Shown here one piece after another: positions 6,263 to 12,533 of a stretch of 12,533 bases of DNA. Under the pieces are notes generated by a model, which ran no database searches, had not been told where the DNA came from, and worked only from the letters and a program-made list of their open reading frames with translations. This stretch comes from Candidatus Eiseniibacteriota bacterium (GTDB taxonomy: Bacteria; Eisenbacteria; RBG-16-71-46; JAGVPR01). The stretch is from NCBI GenBank assembly GCA_020052115.1, contig JAGVPR010000283.1, positions 1 to 12,533 of the forward strand. The letters are read 5' to 3'. Each line of letters starts with the position of its first letter. Within the stretch, counting starts at the first letter, position 1. The translations under genes were made by a program, and so were the position numbers.

Positions 6263-7864
6263 CTACTGCCGCATCGGACGGTTCTGGATCCCCGACACGG
6301 GAAACGTGCTGACCTTGTAGCCGGTCGGAATCCCCGGATCCGTCGTGGCGTCGAAGAACGATCTCCACGCGGTATCCGGATAGGCCGGAGCGACGAGGAT
6401 GCGCGACATGTCGCGGAAGGCCGAGTACGAATCGCCGCCCGGAACGGATGGGACGAGGCTGTTGTAGTCCTGCCACTCCCCCTCTTGATCGGCGCTGTCG
6501 CGCTGCCGGTAAATCTCGAAGGTCGGCATGAACGTCACGCCGAAGCCGCCCTCGGCGAGATTCACATCCTCCTCGAAGAGGAAGAAGTCGAAGGACTGCC
6601 CGCGCGCCCAGCCGGTCCTCGGGCTCTGACCGTCAACGCGAGCGTCGCGGTGCACGGCCGGCGCGTTCCAAACCTGGCGCACCTCCTCGGTCGCGCCGAG
6701 TTGGAGCAGCGTCACGTACGACTTGATGCTGTTCGGGGTGTAGCCGGCGCTCGGGTCGAGATAGACGCGATGGACCCGCCGGGCGGCGCCGTACGTGGTA
6801 TCGCCCGGGACCGAATTGGCGATGGGGCTCTGGCCCTCGATCGGGGTGTCCAATCCCGTGCGGTAGAGCACCCAGACCTCGGAGGCCACGCCCGAGTCGG
6901 TGCCGAGATCGAAATACGACCGGCGCGTGCCGTTGTACCAGGCGAGTCGCTCGGGGATATCGCCGGCCGGGTAAAGCGCGGGATCGGAGTCATCCACGTG
7001 TCCCCGGTCCTCATCCACAAGGGTGTAGGTCCCGACCGACTTGATCGGGTGGTTCACGAGGGTCTCCGTCTCGGTCCTCTCCACCAGAAAGGCGCCGATG
7101 TTCAACTCCGCGGCGGTCAAGGACTGCCACGGCGCGGGACCCGAGACCGGATACGCCTCAGTCACGCTGACGATCGTCTCGCGGCGAAGCGGCGAATACC
7201 CTTGGTCGCCCTTCCGGACGCTGAAGATCGTGTTGCCGGCCAGCTGCTCGCCGGAGCGCGAGATCTCGATGATCTCGGACACTGCTACCTCGCCGGTGTT
7301 CCGGTTGACGAGGACATCGTTGTCCGCGAACCGGAAGACGAACGCGATCCGGCCGTCGTACCAGACCGGCATCGGCGCTTCCGAGCTGCCGTCGAGAGTG
7401 GCGTTCTCATCCACGGAAGGCGCATCCCACGCGGTGTACGTGAAGACGGGCAGCGCCGGATCCAGATAGAGCGCGTTCACCAGATCAGCGATCGAGGTCA
7501 TGGTGTTGGCGACGTACGAGGCCGGGACCGTGACCTTGATGACGTGGCGGAACGGGCTGTAGGCTGCGTCGCCGACGACGGCGTCCACGATCGGATACTG
7601 CTGGTCGAAGGGGATCGGGGTGTTGCTGCCTTTTCGGTAGAGGACGCAGACATTGGACACCGCGGGAGTGGCGGCCCCGGCATCCCAGTACTGCACGGCG
7701 CGACCCTTGTAGTAACCGTTGGCCAGGGGGATCGTGGAGACGCCGGGATCGGGGAGCTTCCCGGCATGAGGCCAGGGCTGTGCCGCCTTGTCCACTTCGC
7801 ACCCTGCCAGCATCCACGACGTGAACACCGCGAGCACCGCCGCCCATCGGGAGCAGGACTTCAC
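6263..7864 (-). CDS. Lipoprotein of unknown function with an internal duplication
   Basis: 533 residues. Signal peptide with lipobox LAGC and the lipidated cysteine at residue 22, followed by EVDK; the lack of Asp at +2 favours outer-membrane sorting under the E. coli rule. No known family is recognised. The mature protein is a duplication: residues about 50-255 align by eye with about 309-507. Shared landmarks are VCVLYRKGSNTPI against VWVLYRTGLDTPI, and AWDAPSVDENATLDG against VWNAPAVHRDARVDG. A motif GD-x-x-Y-S/G-x-x-R recurs four times (near residues 98, 219, 354, 477), each followed by a beta-like strand and a tryptophan- or serine-containing segment, so each half holds two related sub-units. 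The composition (Tyr, Val, Thr, Asp; few Lys) suggests beta-sandwich modules. The start is GTG at 7864 with GGAGGT (7870-7875) five bases ahead. The gene is monocistronic, between a terminator and a divergent promoter region. Confidence 0.85.
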   Translation of the reverse strand: MKSCSRWAAVLAVFTSWMLAGCEVDKAAQPWPHAGKLPDPGVSTIPLANGYYKGRAVQYWDAGAATPAVSNVCVLYRKGSNTPIPFDQQYPIVDAVVGDAAYSPFRHVIKVTVPASYVANTMTSIADLVNALYLDPALPVFTYTAWDAPSVDENATLDGSSEAPMPVWYDGRIAFVFRFADNDVLVNRNTGEVAVSEIIEISRSGEQLAGNTIFSVRKGDQGYSPLRRETIVSVTEAYPVSGPAPWQSLTAAELNIGAFLVERTETETLVNHPIKSVGTYTLVDEDRGHVDDSDPALYPAGDIPERLAWYNGTRRSYFDLGTDSGVASEVWVLYRTGLDTPIEGQSPIANSVPGDTTYGAARRVHRVYLDPSAGYTPNSIKSYVTLLQLGATEEVRQVWNAPAVHRDARVDGQSPRTGWARGQSFDFFLFEEDVNLAEGGFGVTFMPTFEIYRQRDSADQEGEWQDYNSLVPSVPGGDSYSAFRDMSRILVAPAYPDTAWRSFFDATTDPGIPTGYKVSTFPVSGIQNRPMRQ

Positions 7865-7963
7865 ACCGCACCTCCATCCACACAGTGGAAAATGGAAGAT
7901 CCGAGAAACCCGATCGCGGAAGGCACCGCCCGTCAGGAATCCCCCAACCCCACAAACGGCATG

Positions 7964-7993
7964 ACCCTACCGGAGTTTTGCGCCCGGTGTCAA
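7964..7993 (-). promoter_or_regulatory. Sigma-70-like promoter for the duplicated lipoprotein gene
   Basis: On the minus strand a perfect -35 TTGACA (7993-7988) is followed after 18 bases by TAGGGT (7969-7964). This is a weak -10 by E. coli standards but a common form in GC-rich genomes. Initiation near 7957 would give a leader of about 90 bases before the GTG at 7864. Confidence 0.5.
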
Positions 7994-8090
7994 CGGCCGA
8001 ATTCCCGAGCACCGGTCTCAGACGGCCGCCGATGCGCAGAACTCAGCCGCGGACGGCCCTTTTCAGGGGCTCCGGCCGCCAGGAATCCGC

Positions 8091-8120
8091 TTGACCCGCC
8101 TGCTGTAGAGGCTATATATT
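8091..8120 (+). promoter_or_regulatory. Strong sigma-70-like promoter for the coiled-coil lipoprotein/barrel operon
   Basis: TTGACC (8091-8096, five of six) and TATATT (8115-8120, five of six) are spaced by 18 bases. The AT-rich TATATATT stands out in this GC-rich window. Initiation near 8127 gives a leader of about 125 bases. This is the best promoter match seen in the window. Confidence 0.65.
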
Positions 8121-8177
8121 TCGCGCGGTTCAACGACTGCGCCGCAAGCGGGTGCCGCGCCGGGGGGAGCGCACAGC

Positions 8178-8212
8178 CGCTCGGGACCGGGGGTCTCGAG
8201 CGCTACGTTTTT
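8178..8212 (+). terminator. Terminator-like hairpin in the leader (possible attenuator)
   Basis: CGCTCG (8178-8183) pairs with CGAGCG (8197-8202). The stem continues through one G-U pair and GAC/GTC to ten pairs around a CGGGG loop. Five bases later comes TTTTT (8208-8212). An alternative short hairpin, GAGCG (8167-8171) with CGCTC (8178-8182), would use the same left arm and exclude it. The gap before the T run is longer than in a classic terminator, so termination is uncertain. Confidence 0.35.
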
Positions 8213-8236
8213 GACGGCCACGTGCTGTCCGCTCGT

Positions 8237-8244
8237 AGGGAGGA
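8237..8244 (+). promoter_or_regulatory. Ribosome binding site selecting ATG at 8254
   Basis: AGGGAGGA ends nine bases before ATG 8254. The in-frame TTG at 8245 directly abuts it and so cannot be the start. Confidence 0.65.
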
Positions 8245-8253
8245 TTGGGGACG

Positions 8254-9855
8254 ATGTTCACGCGCTACACCATGCTCGGGGTGCTGGCGAGCCTGTCGGT
8301 CGTCGGGTGCTCGACGACGGTTCCGGTGCCTCAGGATCAGTACAGCCAGCAGCAGCGGGTCGTGATGACGTTCAAGAACGACGACGTCATCCGGGGCCGG
8401 ATCTCACCCGGTTCCGAAGTCCGATACGTCACCGAAGGCAAGGAATACCTTGCCCGCGTGGCGCAGGTTGGTGACACCATCGTCCTTGCGGATGCGCAGC
8501 TCCTCAGCAATCGCAGCCCCGAGGCTCGCCGCGCCAAGCTGGCCAGGCTCAAGAACCGTCGCGACAGCCTCGCCGACGCGTCCAACCCTGTTCCCGCGCC
8601 TCCTGCGCGCATCGCCGCGCTTCGCGCCGAGATGGACAGCTTGCGCAAGGCGATCCAGTCGGACCGCGAGGCTCTCCTGGCGACCGAAGAGCGCGCGGAC
8701 AAGGCGCGCATGAGCATGGAGATGCTCGGGACTGCCGGCGCCGCGGAGCAGGACGATCAGGCCCGCGTGATCGAGCTTCGCGACCGCCTCGCTCAGACGA
8801 TCCTCGACTACCAGGATGCCGTGGGACTTCTCAACGAACAGCGCGTCCTGCTCTCCAATGCCGGCGTCGCTTCTGCCGAGGTTGATTCTTTCCGCGCGCA
8901 CTTCGACTGGATGACGCCGGAGCAGACGGAGATGGTCCGCACGGAGCACAGTTACCGGGCGGGGCTCGATTCGAGGACCGAGGAGGCCGACGCGAAGAAG
9001 AAGAAGGGGCGTCAGGCGCTCATGGAGGCCGGCCGCAACAAGCAGAAGCAGGTGGCGGCCCAGGCGGTCATTGACGAGGCGCAGAAGGAGATTGACGAGG
9101 TCCGCGCCCTGGAGCGCAAGCGCGGAGACGACATGTCGCCGATCGTGAAGGCGGCGCGTTATCGCGACTCCTTCCAGATGGCCGCGGCCTTCACGCACTG
9201 GGCCGCGATGAGAGAGAGCGCCAAGAGTTACATGGCGGCTAGCGATCGCTTGAACGCCACTGCGGAGGCCTGGCGCGCGGCGAACGCGGACGCGGTCGTC
9301 GTGGCGGGCCGCTGGGGCGTCGCGGTGGACGAGAAGGGCGCCGTGACGGTGCAATCCATGAACGAACTGGCGCAGCGGATGTCGCTGGCGGGCCAGTCAC
9401 GAGCGGGTGTGGCTTCGCTCGACGCGGAGCTGGAAAGACTGAAGACTGAGATCGCGGATCTCGAGAGCCGGCTCGGCGCCGACGTCAACGACCTCACGAA
9501 TCTCGTCCGCGCTTCGGGGATCGAGGTCGCGTCAACGGCCGACGTGGAGAAGGCGATTCCGGCCTACCAGGAACGGCGGACGCGATACGACGAGTGGGAG
9601 CATCTACAGAACGTCGAGATCCCGCGCTACGAGCGGCTCGTGCAGGAGGAAGTGGCGTATGCGGGTCCGGAGCGCAGCCGGATCGCGGAGTCGCGGCTGG
9701 GCGCCGTCGAGACGCTCGACCGCGTGGCGCTTCCGAAGAGCCAGATTGATTCGATTGAAGAGGTTCGCCGCGACAAGAGCAAGACGAGCCTGCGGGTGGG
9801 GTTCTGGGGTTATGCCGCGATCGTCTTGGGGATGCTCGTCTCCGAAAGATCCTGA
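8254..9855 (+). CDS. Coiled-coil lipoprotein of unknown function
   Basis: 533 residues. Signal peptide with lipobox VVGC and lipidated Cys19, then STTVPVPQ; Ser at +2 favours the outer membrane under the E. coli rule. Residues about 35-82 look like a small beta-barrel (VVMTFKNDDVIRGRI, then EYLARVAQVGDTIVLAD), similar in pattern to SH3/Sm-like folds. Residues about 88-290 and 385-510 are rich in Ala, Glu, Arg and Leu with long heptad-like runs, predicting two coiled-coil sections separated by a region containing tryptophans (W316, W340, W354). The C-terminus has a short hydrophobic segment VGFWGYAAIVLGMLV (515-529) after the basic RRDKSKTSLR. It could insert in a membrane or pack against a partner. 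No known family is recognised. It is the first gene of a two-gene unit, 34 bases before the barrel protein gene, so the two products may interact. Confidence 0.87.
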   Translation: MFTRYTMLGVLASLSVVGCSTTVPVPQDQYSQQQRVVMTFKNDDVIRGRISPGSEVRYVTEGKEYLARVAQVGDTIVLADAQLLSNRSPEARRAKLARLKNRRDSLADASNPVPAPPARIAALRAEMDSLRKAIQSDREALLATEERADKARMSMEMLGTAGAAEQDDQARVIELRDRLAQTILDYQDAVGLLNEQRVLLSNAGVASAEVDSFRAHFDWMTPEQTEMVRTEHSYRAGLDSRTEEADAKKKKGRQALMEAGRNKQKQVAAQAVIDEAQKEIDEVRALERKRGDDMSPIVKAARYRDSFQMAAAFTHWAAMRESAKSYMAASDRLNATAEAWRAANADAVVVAGRWGVAVDEKGAVTVQSMNELAQRMSLAGQSRAGVASLDAELERLKTEIADLESRLGADVNDLTNLVRASGIEVASTADVEKAIPAYQERRTRYDEWEHLQNVEIPRYERLVQEEVAYAGPERSRIAESRLGAVETLDRVALPKSQIDSIEEVRRDKSKTSLRVGFWGYAAIVLGMLVSERS

Positions 9856-9877
9856 TCGCATGCATTCTCCGGGGTGT

Positions 9878-9882
9878 GGAGG
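9878..9882 (+). promoter_or_regulatory. Ribosome binding site selecting ATG at 9890
   Basis: GGAGG lies seven bases before ATG 9890, which begins a clean signal peptide. The earlier in-frame ATG at 9860 and the open frame back to 9659, inside the preceding gene, have no such site. Confidence 0.75.
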
Positions 9883-9889
9883 TTCTTCG

Positions 9890-11470
9890 ATGCGTCGTCT
9901 CTCGGTTCTCATCGCCGCCGCGTTGATCCTGTGTTCTCCCGCAGGAGCGCTTGCCCAGCAGCAACGGCAAGTGATCACGATCCCGGCGGACATCAACTAC
10001 TTTGGTCTGTACTATCCCCAGTCATCGGTCGGCTTCTTCTCGCATCGTTCGATGGACCAGGTCAGTCTGGCCTACAGCGCGCGCAGCGTCGCGATGGGCG
10101 GGACGCGTCTGGCGACCACCGACGATGCGACGGCGATCGCCGCGAACCCCGCGGCCTTGTCGCGGCTTCCGGGCACCGTCTGGGCCGCCGATGGGTACAC
10201 GCAATCCGGCAGCGGCACGGCGTCCGGCTTCCCCAGCGAGTTCTCGACGCCCTTCGGGCCGCTCCCGGTCAACGGCATGGTCGAGAAGCCGGGCTCGCGC
10301 ACGACGTACGGATTCCTCGGCGCCGCGAGGCCCTTCATCGTTGCGGGCCGCACCGCCGTGTTCGGGTTGGGTTATCGCCGGTTCCTCGATACGACCCAGC
10401 CGCTCGAGACGACGGTCGAGTTCTCGTTCGAGGCGAGCGGCGGCCAGTCGGCCTCCACGATTCTCGCCACGGTGGTTGAAGAGAGCGGCGGGCTCGACGC
10501 TGTCGCTCCGAGCGTGGGGTTCTCTGTCATCCCCGGCGTGAGCTTGGGAGCGACGGCGAACATCCTCGTCGGCAAGCTGACTTCCAACAATGAGCAGACG
10601 GTCACCGTGCTCGGCCTGAACGTTGGACACGGGCAGGGTTCCGTCTCGCAGACTTATGGCGGCTTCGCGATGACGCTCGGCGCTCTGGCCGAGTTCGGCA
10701 ACAAGGTCTCGATCGGCGCGACCGTCACGCCGAAGTACACGATCCGCTTCAGGGACGGAAAGTACTACTACCTGCCGATCCAGACCGACCAGACGCAGGT
10801 GCAGTATCGCTACCAGGGCGTCGTGAGGGACTACGATCTCGAGGTGCCGCTGTTCGCCGGGGCTGGAATCGCCGTGCGGCCGATCGAGCGGCTGCTCGTC
10901 GCGGCCGATTATTACTACCGGCCCTGGTCGGACGCGCGCCTGGTGCACGGCGGCGACGCAGCCGACGATGAGCTGCTCCACGAGACGATCCTCCCGTGGA
11001 ACGCCGGGGACGATTTCTGGGGTGAGACGCGCGGTCTCGACGACATCCACGGGGCCCTGAGCCGTCCGCTCCTCGAGGACGCCAACTCGTTCCACGTCGG
11101 CGCCGAGTACGCCCTCCTGCACCGGCACCTCTTCGGGGTGCCGTACACGCTGCCGGTGCGCGCCGGATATCACACGACCCCGCAGACGTATCGCGGCGTG
11201 GATGCCGCGGACACTCTCTCCATCGGGCAGGACGGGGACGGCCTCTATCGCGATAAGCAGGTCAAGGGCGACGCGATCACGGGCGGCTTCGGAATCACGA
11301 TGGAACAAGTGTCCTTCGACCTGTCCTACCGTCGCACGCAGGAGAAGCTCACGCGCTGGTTCCTTCTCCAGTCCGAATCGGTCGCGAGTCCGGCGGTGCG
11401 GCGGGTCGGAACGGCGAGCATGACGCGTAACCGCTCGGAACTCCGCCTGACGACGACGATCCGCTTCTAG
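9890..11470 (+). CDS. FadL/PorV-like outer-membrane beta-barrel protein
   Basis: 526 residues. Signal peptide 1-22 with cleavage after ALA, before QQQR. Residues 64-93 (ARSVAMGG, then TDDATAIAANPAALSRL) are the N-terminal signature of the FadL/TodX/PorV outer-membrane family, which includes fatty-acid and hydrophobic-compound channels and the type IX secretion component PorV. The rest alternates polar and hydrophobic residues in beta-strand style (for example VSIGATVTPKYTIRF, LLVAADYYYRPW, SFHVGAEYALL). It ends LRLTTTIRF, with a terminal phenylalanine as expected for recognition by the BAM complex. The length is slightly above E. coli FadL. Substrate is unknown; no other type IX secretion gene is visible here, so a transport or structural role is equally possible. 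It is probably co-transcribed with the preceding lipoprotein. Its stop overlaps that of the convergent gene. Confidence 0.88.
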   Translation: MRRLSVLIAAALILCSPAGALAQQQRQVITIPADINYFGLYYPQSSVGFFSHRSMDQVSLAYSARSVAMGGTRLATTDDATAIAANPAALSRLPGTVWAADGYTQSGSGTASGFPSEFSTPFGPLPVNGMVEKPGSRTTYGFLGAARPFIVAGRTAVFGLGYRRFLDTTQPLETTVEFSFEASGGQSASTILATVVEESGGLDAVAPSVGFSVIPGVSLGATANILVGKLTSNNEQTVTVLGLNVGHGQGSVSQTYGGFAMTLGALAEFGNKVSIGATVTPKYTIRFRDGKYYYLPIQTDQTQVQYRYQGVVRDYDLEVPLFAGAGIAVRPIERLLVAADYYYRPWSDARLVHGGDAADDELLHETILPWNAGDDFWGETRGLDDIHGALSRPLLEDANSFHVGAEYALLHRHLFGVPYTLPVRAGYHTTPQTYRGVDAADTLSIGQDGDGLYRDKQVKGDAITGGFGITMEQVSFDLSYRRTQEKLTRWFLLQSESVASPAVRRVGTASMTRNRSELRLTTTIRF

Positions 11471-12533
11471 CGTTCGTCGCGGCGCGTGATTCGGATGCGG
11501 CCGACCGGGATCCCTTCGAGGGAATCATCGTCCGAGAGGTAGTCGTTCAGCTCGTAGTTCACGAGCAAGGGCGGCGCTCTCACGATGACCCGGACCGTGT
11601 AATCGCCCGCGCTCGCGGCGCCGGCGACGTCAACGGTGAACTTGTCGGCCACGAGCGCCCCCACCGGCCAATCGGGCGGGGGAAACGCCCCATCGCAGGG
11701 CGCGTGCTGCGAACGGAAGCGGTATGTGCGCGCGGCCCTCGCCTGAACGAAGCGCCGGTACACCTTCGCCCACCCGGGCCGGTAGAGCGGCCCCTTCGGA
11801 TAGTCCGTCTCCAAGCGCACGGTCACCTCGTATGGAAACGGCGCGAGCGGGCCCTTCATCCTCACAAACCAGCACGCCATCGGGAAATCGCCGCCCGCCT
11901 CGGCCTGCGACGCCCCGATGCGGACCGCGGCGAGCCGGACGGATCCTTCCATGTCCACGCCGACGATGGCAGCGTCCGCCGTCAGCGACTCCACGAGGTA
12001 CGGGTTCGCGACGGCGGCCCCCTCGCCGTCGGGCGAGATGTCCGCGACGCGCAGCAGCAGAAACCCTCCCTCATCCGAGACGATGTTGAACCGCGGCGCC
12101 TCCGAGGGCGCGCGTGCATCGAGGAACGAGCGGCGCACCTTTGGCGCCAGCGCCGGCGAGATGTTGCAGTAGAAGTGGTGCAGCGGCTGCCGGAGCGTTT
12201 CGTTGAGGAGCACGTACTGGACGCCGTGCTCAGCGAAGAGCGGCAGGCGCTTGGTCCACGGAACGAACGGGTTGAGCATCGTCTCGAGGTCTCGCGCCCG
12301 CTCCACGGCGCGAGCATCGCCGGGTGAGGTGTGCTGGTTGAGCGCCGAGACGACGCGGTGCCGCGAGTACGCCGGGATGCAGTAAGAGGTCAGCGGGTCC
12401 GAGAGGATGACCGCCGGCTCGGGGATCTCGCGGTCGAGCCGGCGGAGCGCCGGCTCCCACGGCTTCGACGAGGGCACGTTGCGTTCCTCGAAAAGCGGGG
12501 TCTGCGCGATCCGGACCGCTCGCAGGTCGGAGC
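11467..12533 (-). CDS. C-terminal part of a large, probably membrane-anchored protein (right-edge partial)
   Basis: About 354 residues are visible; the frame is open to the right edge, with no stop before 12533, so the GTG at 12477 is probably not the start. The edge reads SDLRAVRIAQTPLFEERNVP. Next comes AVILSDPLTSYCIPAYSRHR and VVSALNQHTSPGD, a pattern known from the soluble tails of polytopic GT-C or GT39-like membrane proteins and related hypothetical proteins. A segment of the form VQYVLLNETLRQPLHHF follows. The last third (PFPYEVTVRLETDY to DYTVRVIVRAPPL) looks like a beta-sandwich ending in IPVGRIRITRRDER. No transmembrane helix lies in the visible part. Family and function are low-confidence. 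The stop TAG at 11469-11467 overlaps the stop of the barrel gene on the other strand. Confidence 0.75.
   Translation of the reverse strand, partial: SDLRAVRIAQTPLFEERNVPSSKPWEPALRRLDREIPEPAVILSDPLTSYCIPAYSRHRVVSALNQHTSPGDARAVERARDLETMLNPFVPWTKRLPLFAEHGVQYVLLNETLRQPLHHFYCNISPALAPKVRRSFLDARAPSEAPRFNIVSDEGGFLLLRVADISPDGEGAAVANPYLVESLTADAAIVGVDMEGSVRLAAVRIGASQAEAGGDFPMACWFVRMKGPLAPFPYEVTVRLETDYPKGPLYRPGWAKVYRRFVQARAARTYRFRSQHAPCDGAFPPPDWPVGALVADKFTVDVAGAASAGDYTVRVIVRAPPLLVNYELNDYLSDDDSLEGIPVGRIRITRRDER

Larger units (their letters stand above)
7865..8253. promoter_or_regulatory. Divergent intergenic region of 389 bases
   Basis: No convincing gene is present; open frames across it lack ribosome binding sites and protein-like composition. 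It holds a leftward promoter (7964-7993), a stretch of about 100 bases (7994-8090) in which nothing clear was seen, a rightward promoter (8091-8120), and a structured leader of about 125 bases before the coiled-coil lipoprotein gene. Confidence 0.7.

Noticed and set aside
8041..8080. Short inverted repeats of GGCC and GCCC/GGGGC type as a possible operator or terminator
   Set aside because: The arms are only four or five bases, and such matches are expected by chance at this GC content.
6197..8365. A 722-codon open frame on the plus strand opposite the duplicated lipoprotein gene
   Set aside because: It is rich in Arg, His, Asp, Gly and Val in the way typical of antisense frames in GC-rich genes. 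It has no ribosome binding site or domain, and it crosses a terminator, two promoters and the start of another gene.
10022..11308. A 428-codon open frame on the minus strand opposite the barrel gene
   Set aside because: Arg/Glu/Asp-rich shadow of a clear outer-membrane protein, without start signals.
9890..11470. Type IX secretion (PorV) assignment for the barrel protein
   Set aside because: Only the shared FadL/PorV N-terminal signature is seen; no other secretion component or C-terminal sorting domain is in the window, so only the superfamily is claimed.

Overview
This is a GC-rich window (roughly two thirds G+C by eye) from a Gram-negative bacterium. It carries two lipoproteins with lipoboxes, an outer-membrane beta-barrel of the FadL/PorV type and intrinsic terminators, so an outer membrane is certain. 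The mix of a TldD with the HESCGH signature, a DUF885 metallopeptidase, a FadL/PorV-like porin and family-orphan lipoproteins fits uncultured high-GC phyla such as Eisenbacteria, Krumholzibacteriota, Acidobacteriota or Gemmatimonadota. That placement is inference only. No mobile element, CRISPR array, rRNA or tRNA was seen.

Layout. (1) Bases 1-1494, minus strand: a 12-helix MFS transporter whose stop overlaps the start (ATGA) of a GT4-type glycosyltransferase running off the left edge. Within about 80 bases of that edge the protein-like reading frame switches to one resembling the rRNA methyltransferase RlmE, which suggests a rearrangement or a chimeric join. (2) Bases 1593-6190, plus strand: a tight three-gene peptidase operon, made of an exported DUF885 zinc metallopeptidase, TldD and TldE (PmbA). 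It has a 4-base gap and an 11-base overlap, and a perfect-stem bidirectional terminator follows. (3) Bases 6263-7864, minus strand: a lipoprotein of unknown function built from an internal duplication of about 200 residues, with four copies of a GD-x-x-Y-S/G-x-x-R motif. (4) Bases 7865-8253: a divergent intergenic region with a good sigma-70-like promoter on each strand. The rightward leader contains a terminator-like hairpin followed by a T5 run. (5) Bases 8254-11470, plus strand: a two-gene unit with a coiled-coil lipoprotein of unknown function followed by a FadL/PorV-like outer-membrane protein. (6) Bases 11467-12533, minus strand: the C-terminal part of a large protein, probably the soluble tail of a polytopic membrane enzyme. 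Its stop codon shares the CTAG palindrome with the stop of the outer-membrane protein gene.

How the genes may work together. TldD and TldE form a known cytoplasmic heterodimeric peptidase. Coupling to an exported DUF885 peptidase suggests peptide turnover on both sides of the inner membrane. The coiled-coil lipoprotein and the barrel protein are probably co-expressed and may form an envelope assembly, but nothing in the sequence identifies its substrate. The strongest candidates for undescribed biology are the duplicated lipoprotein and the coiled-coil lipoprotein/barrel pair.
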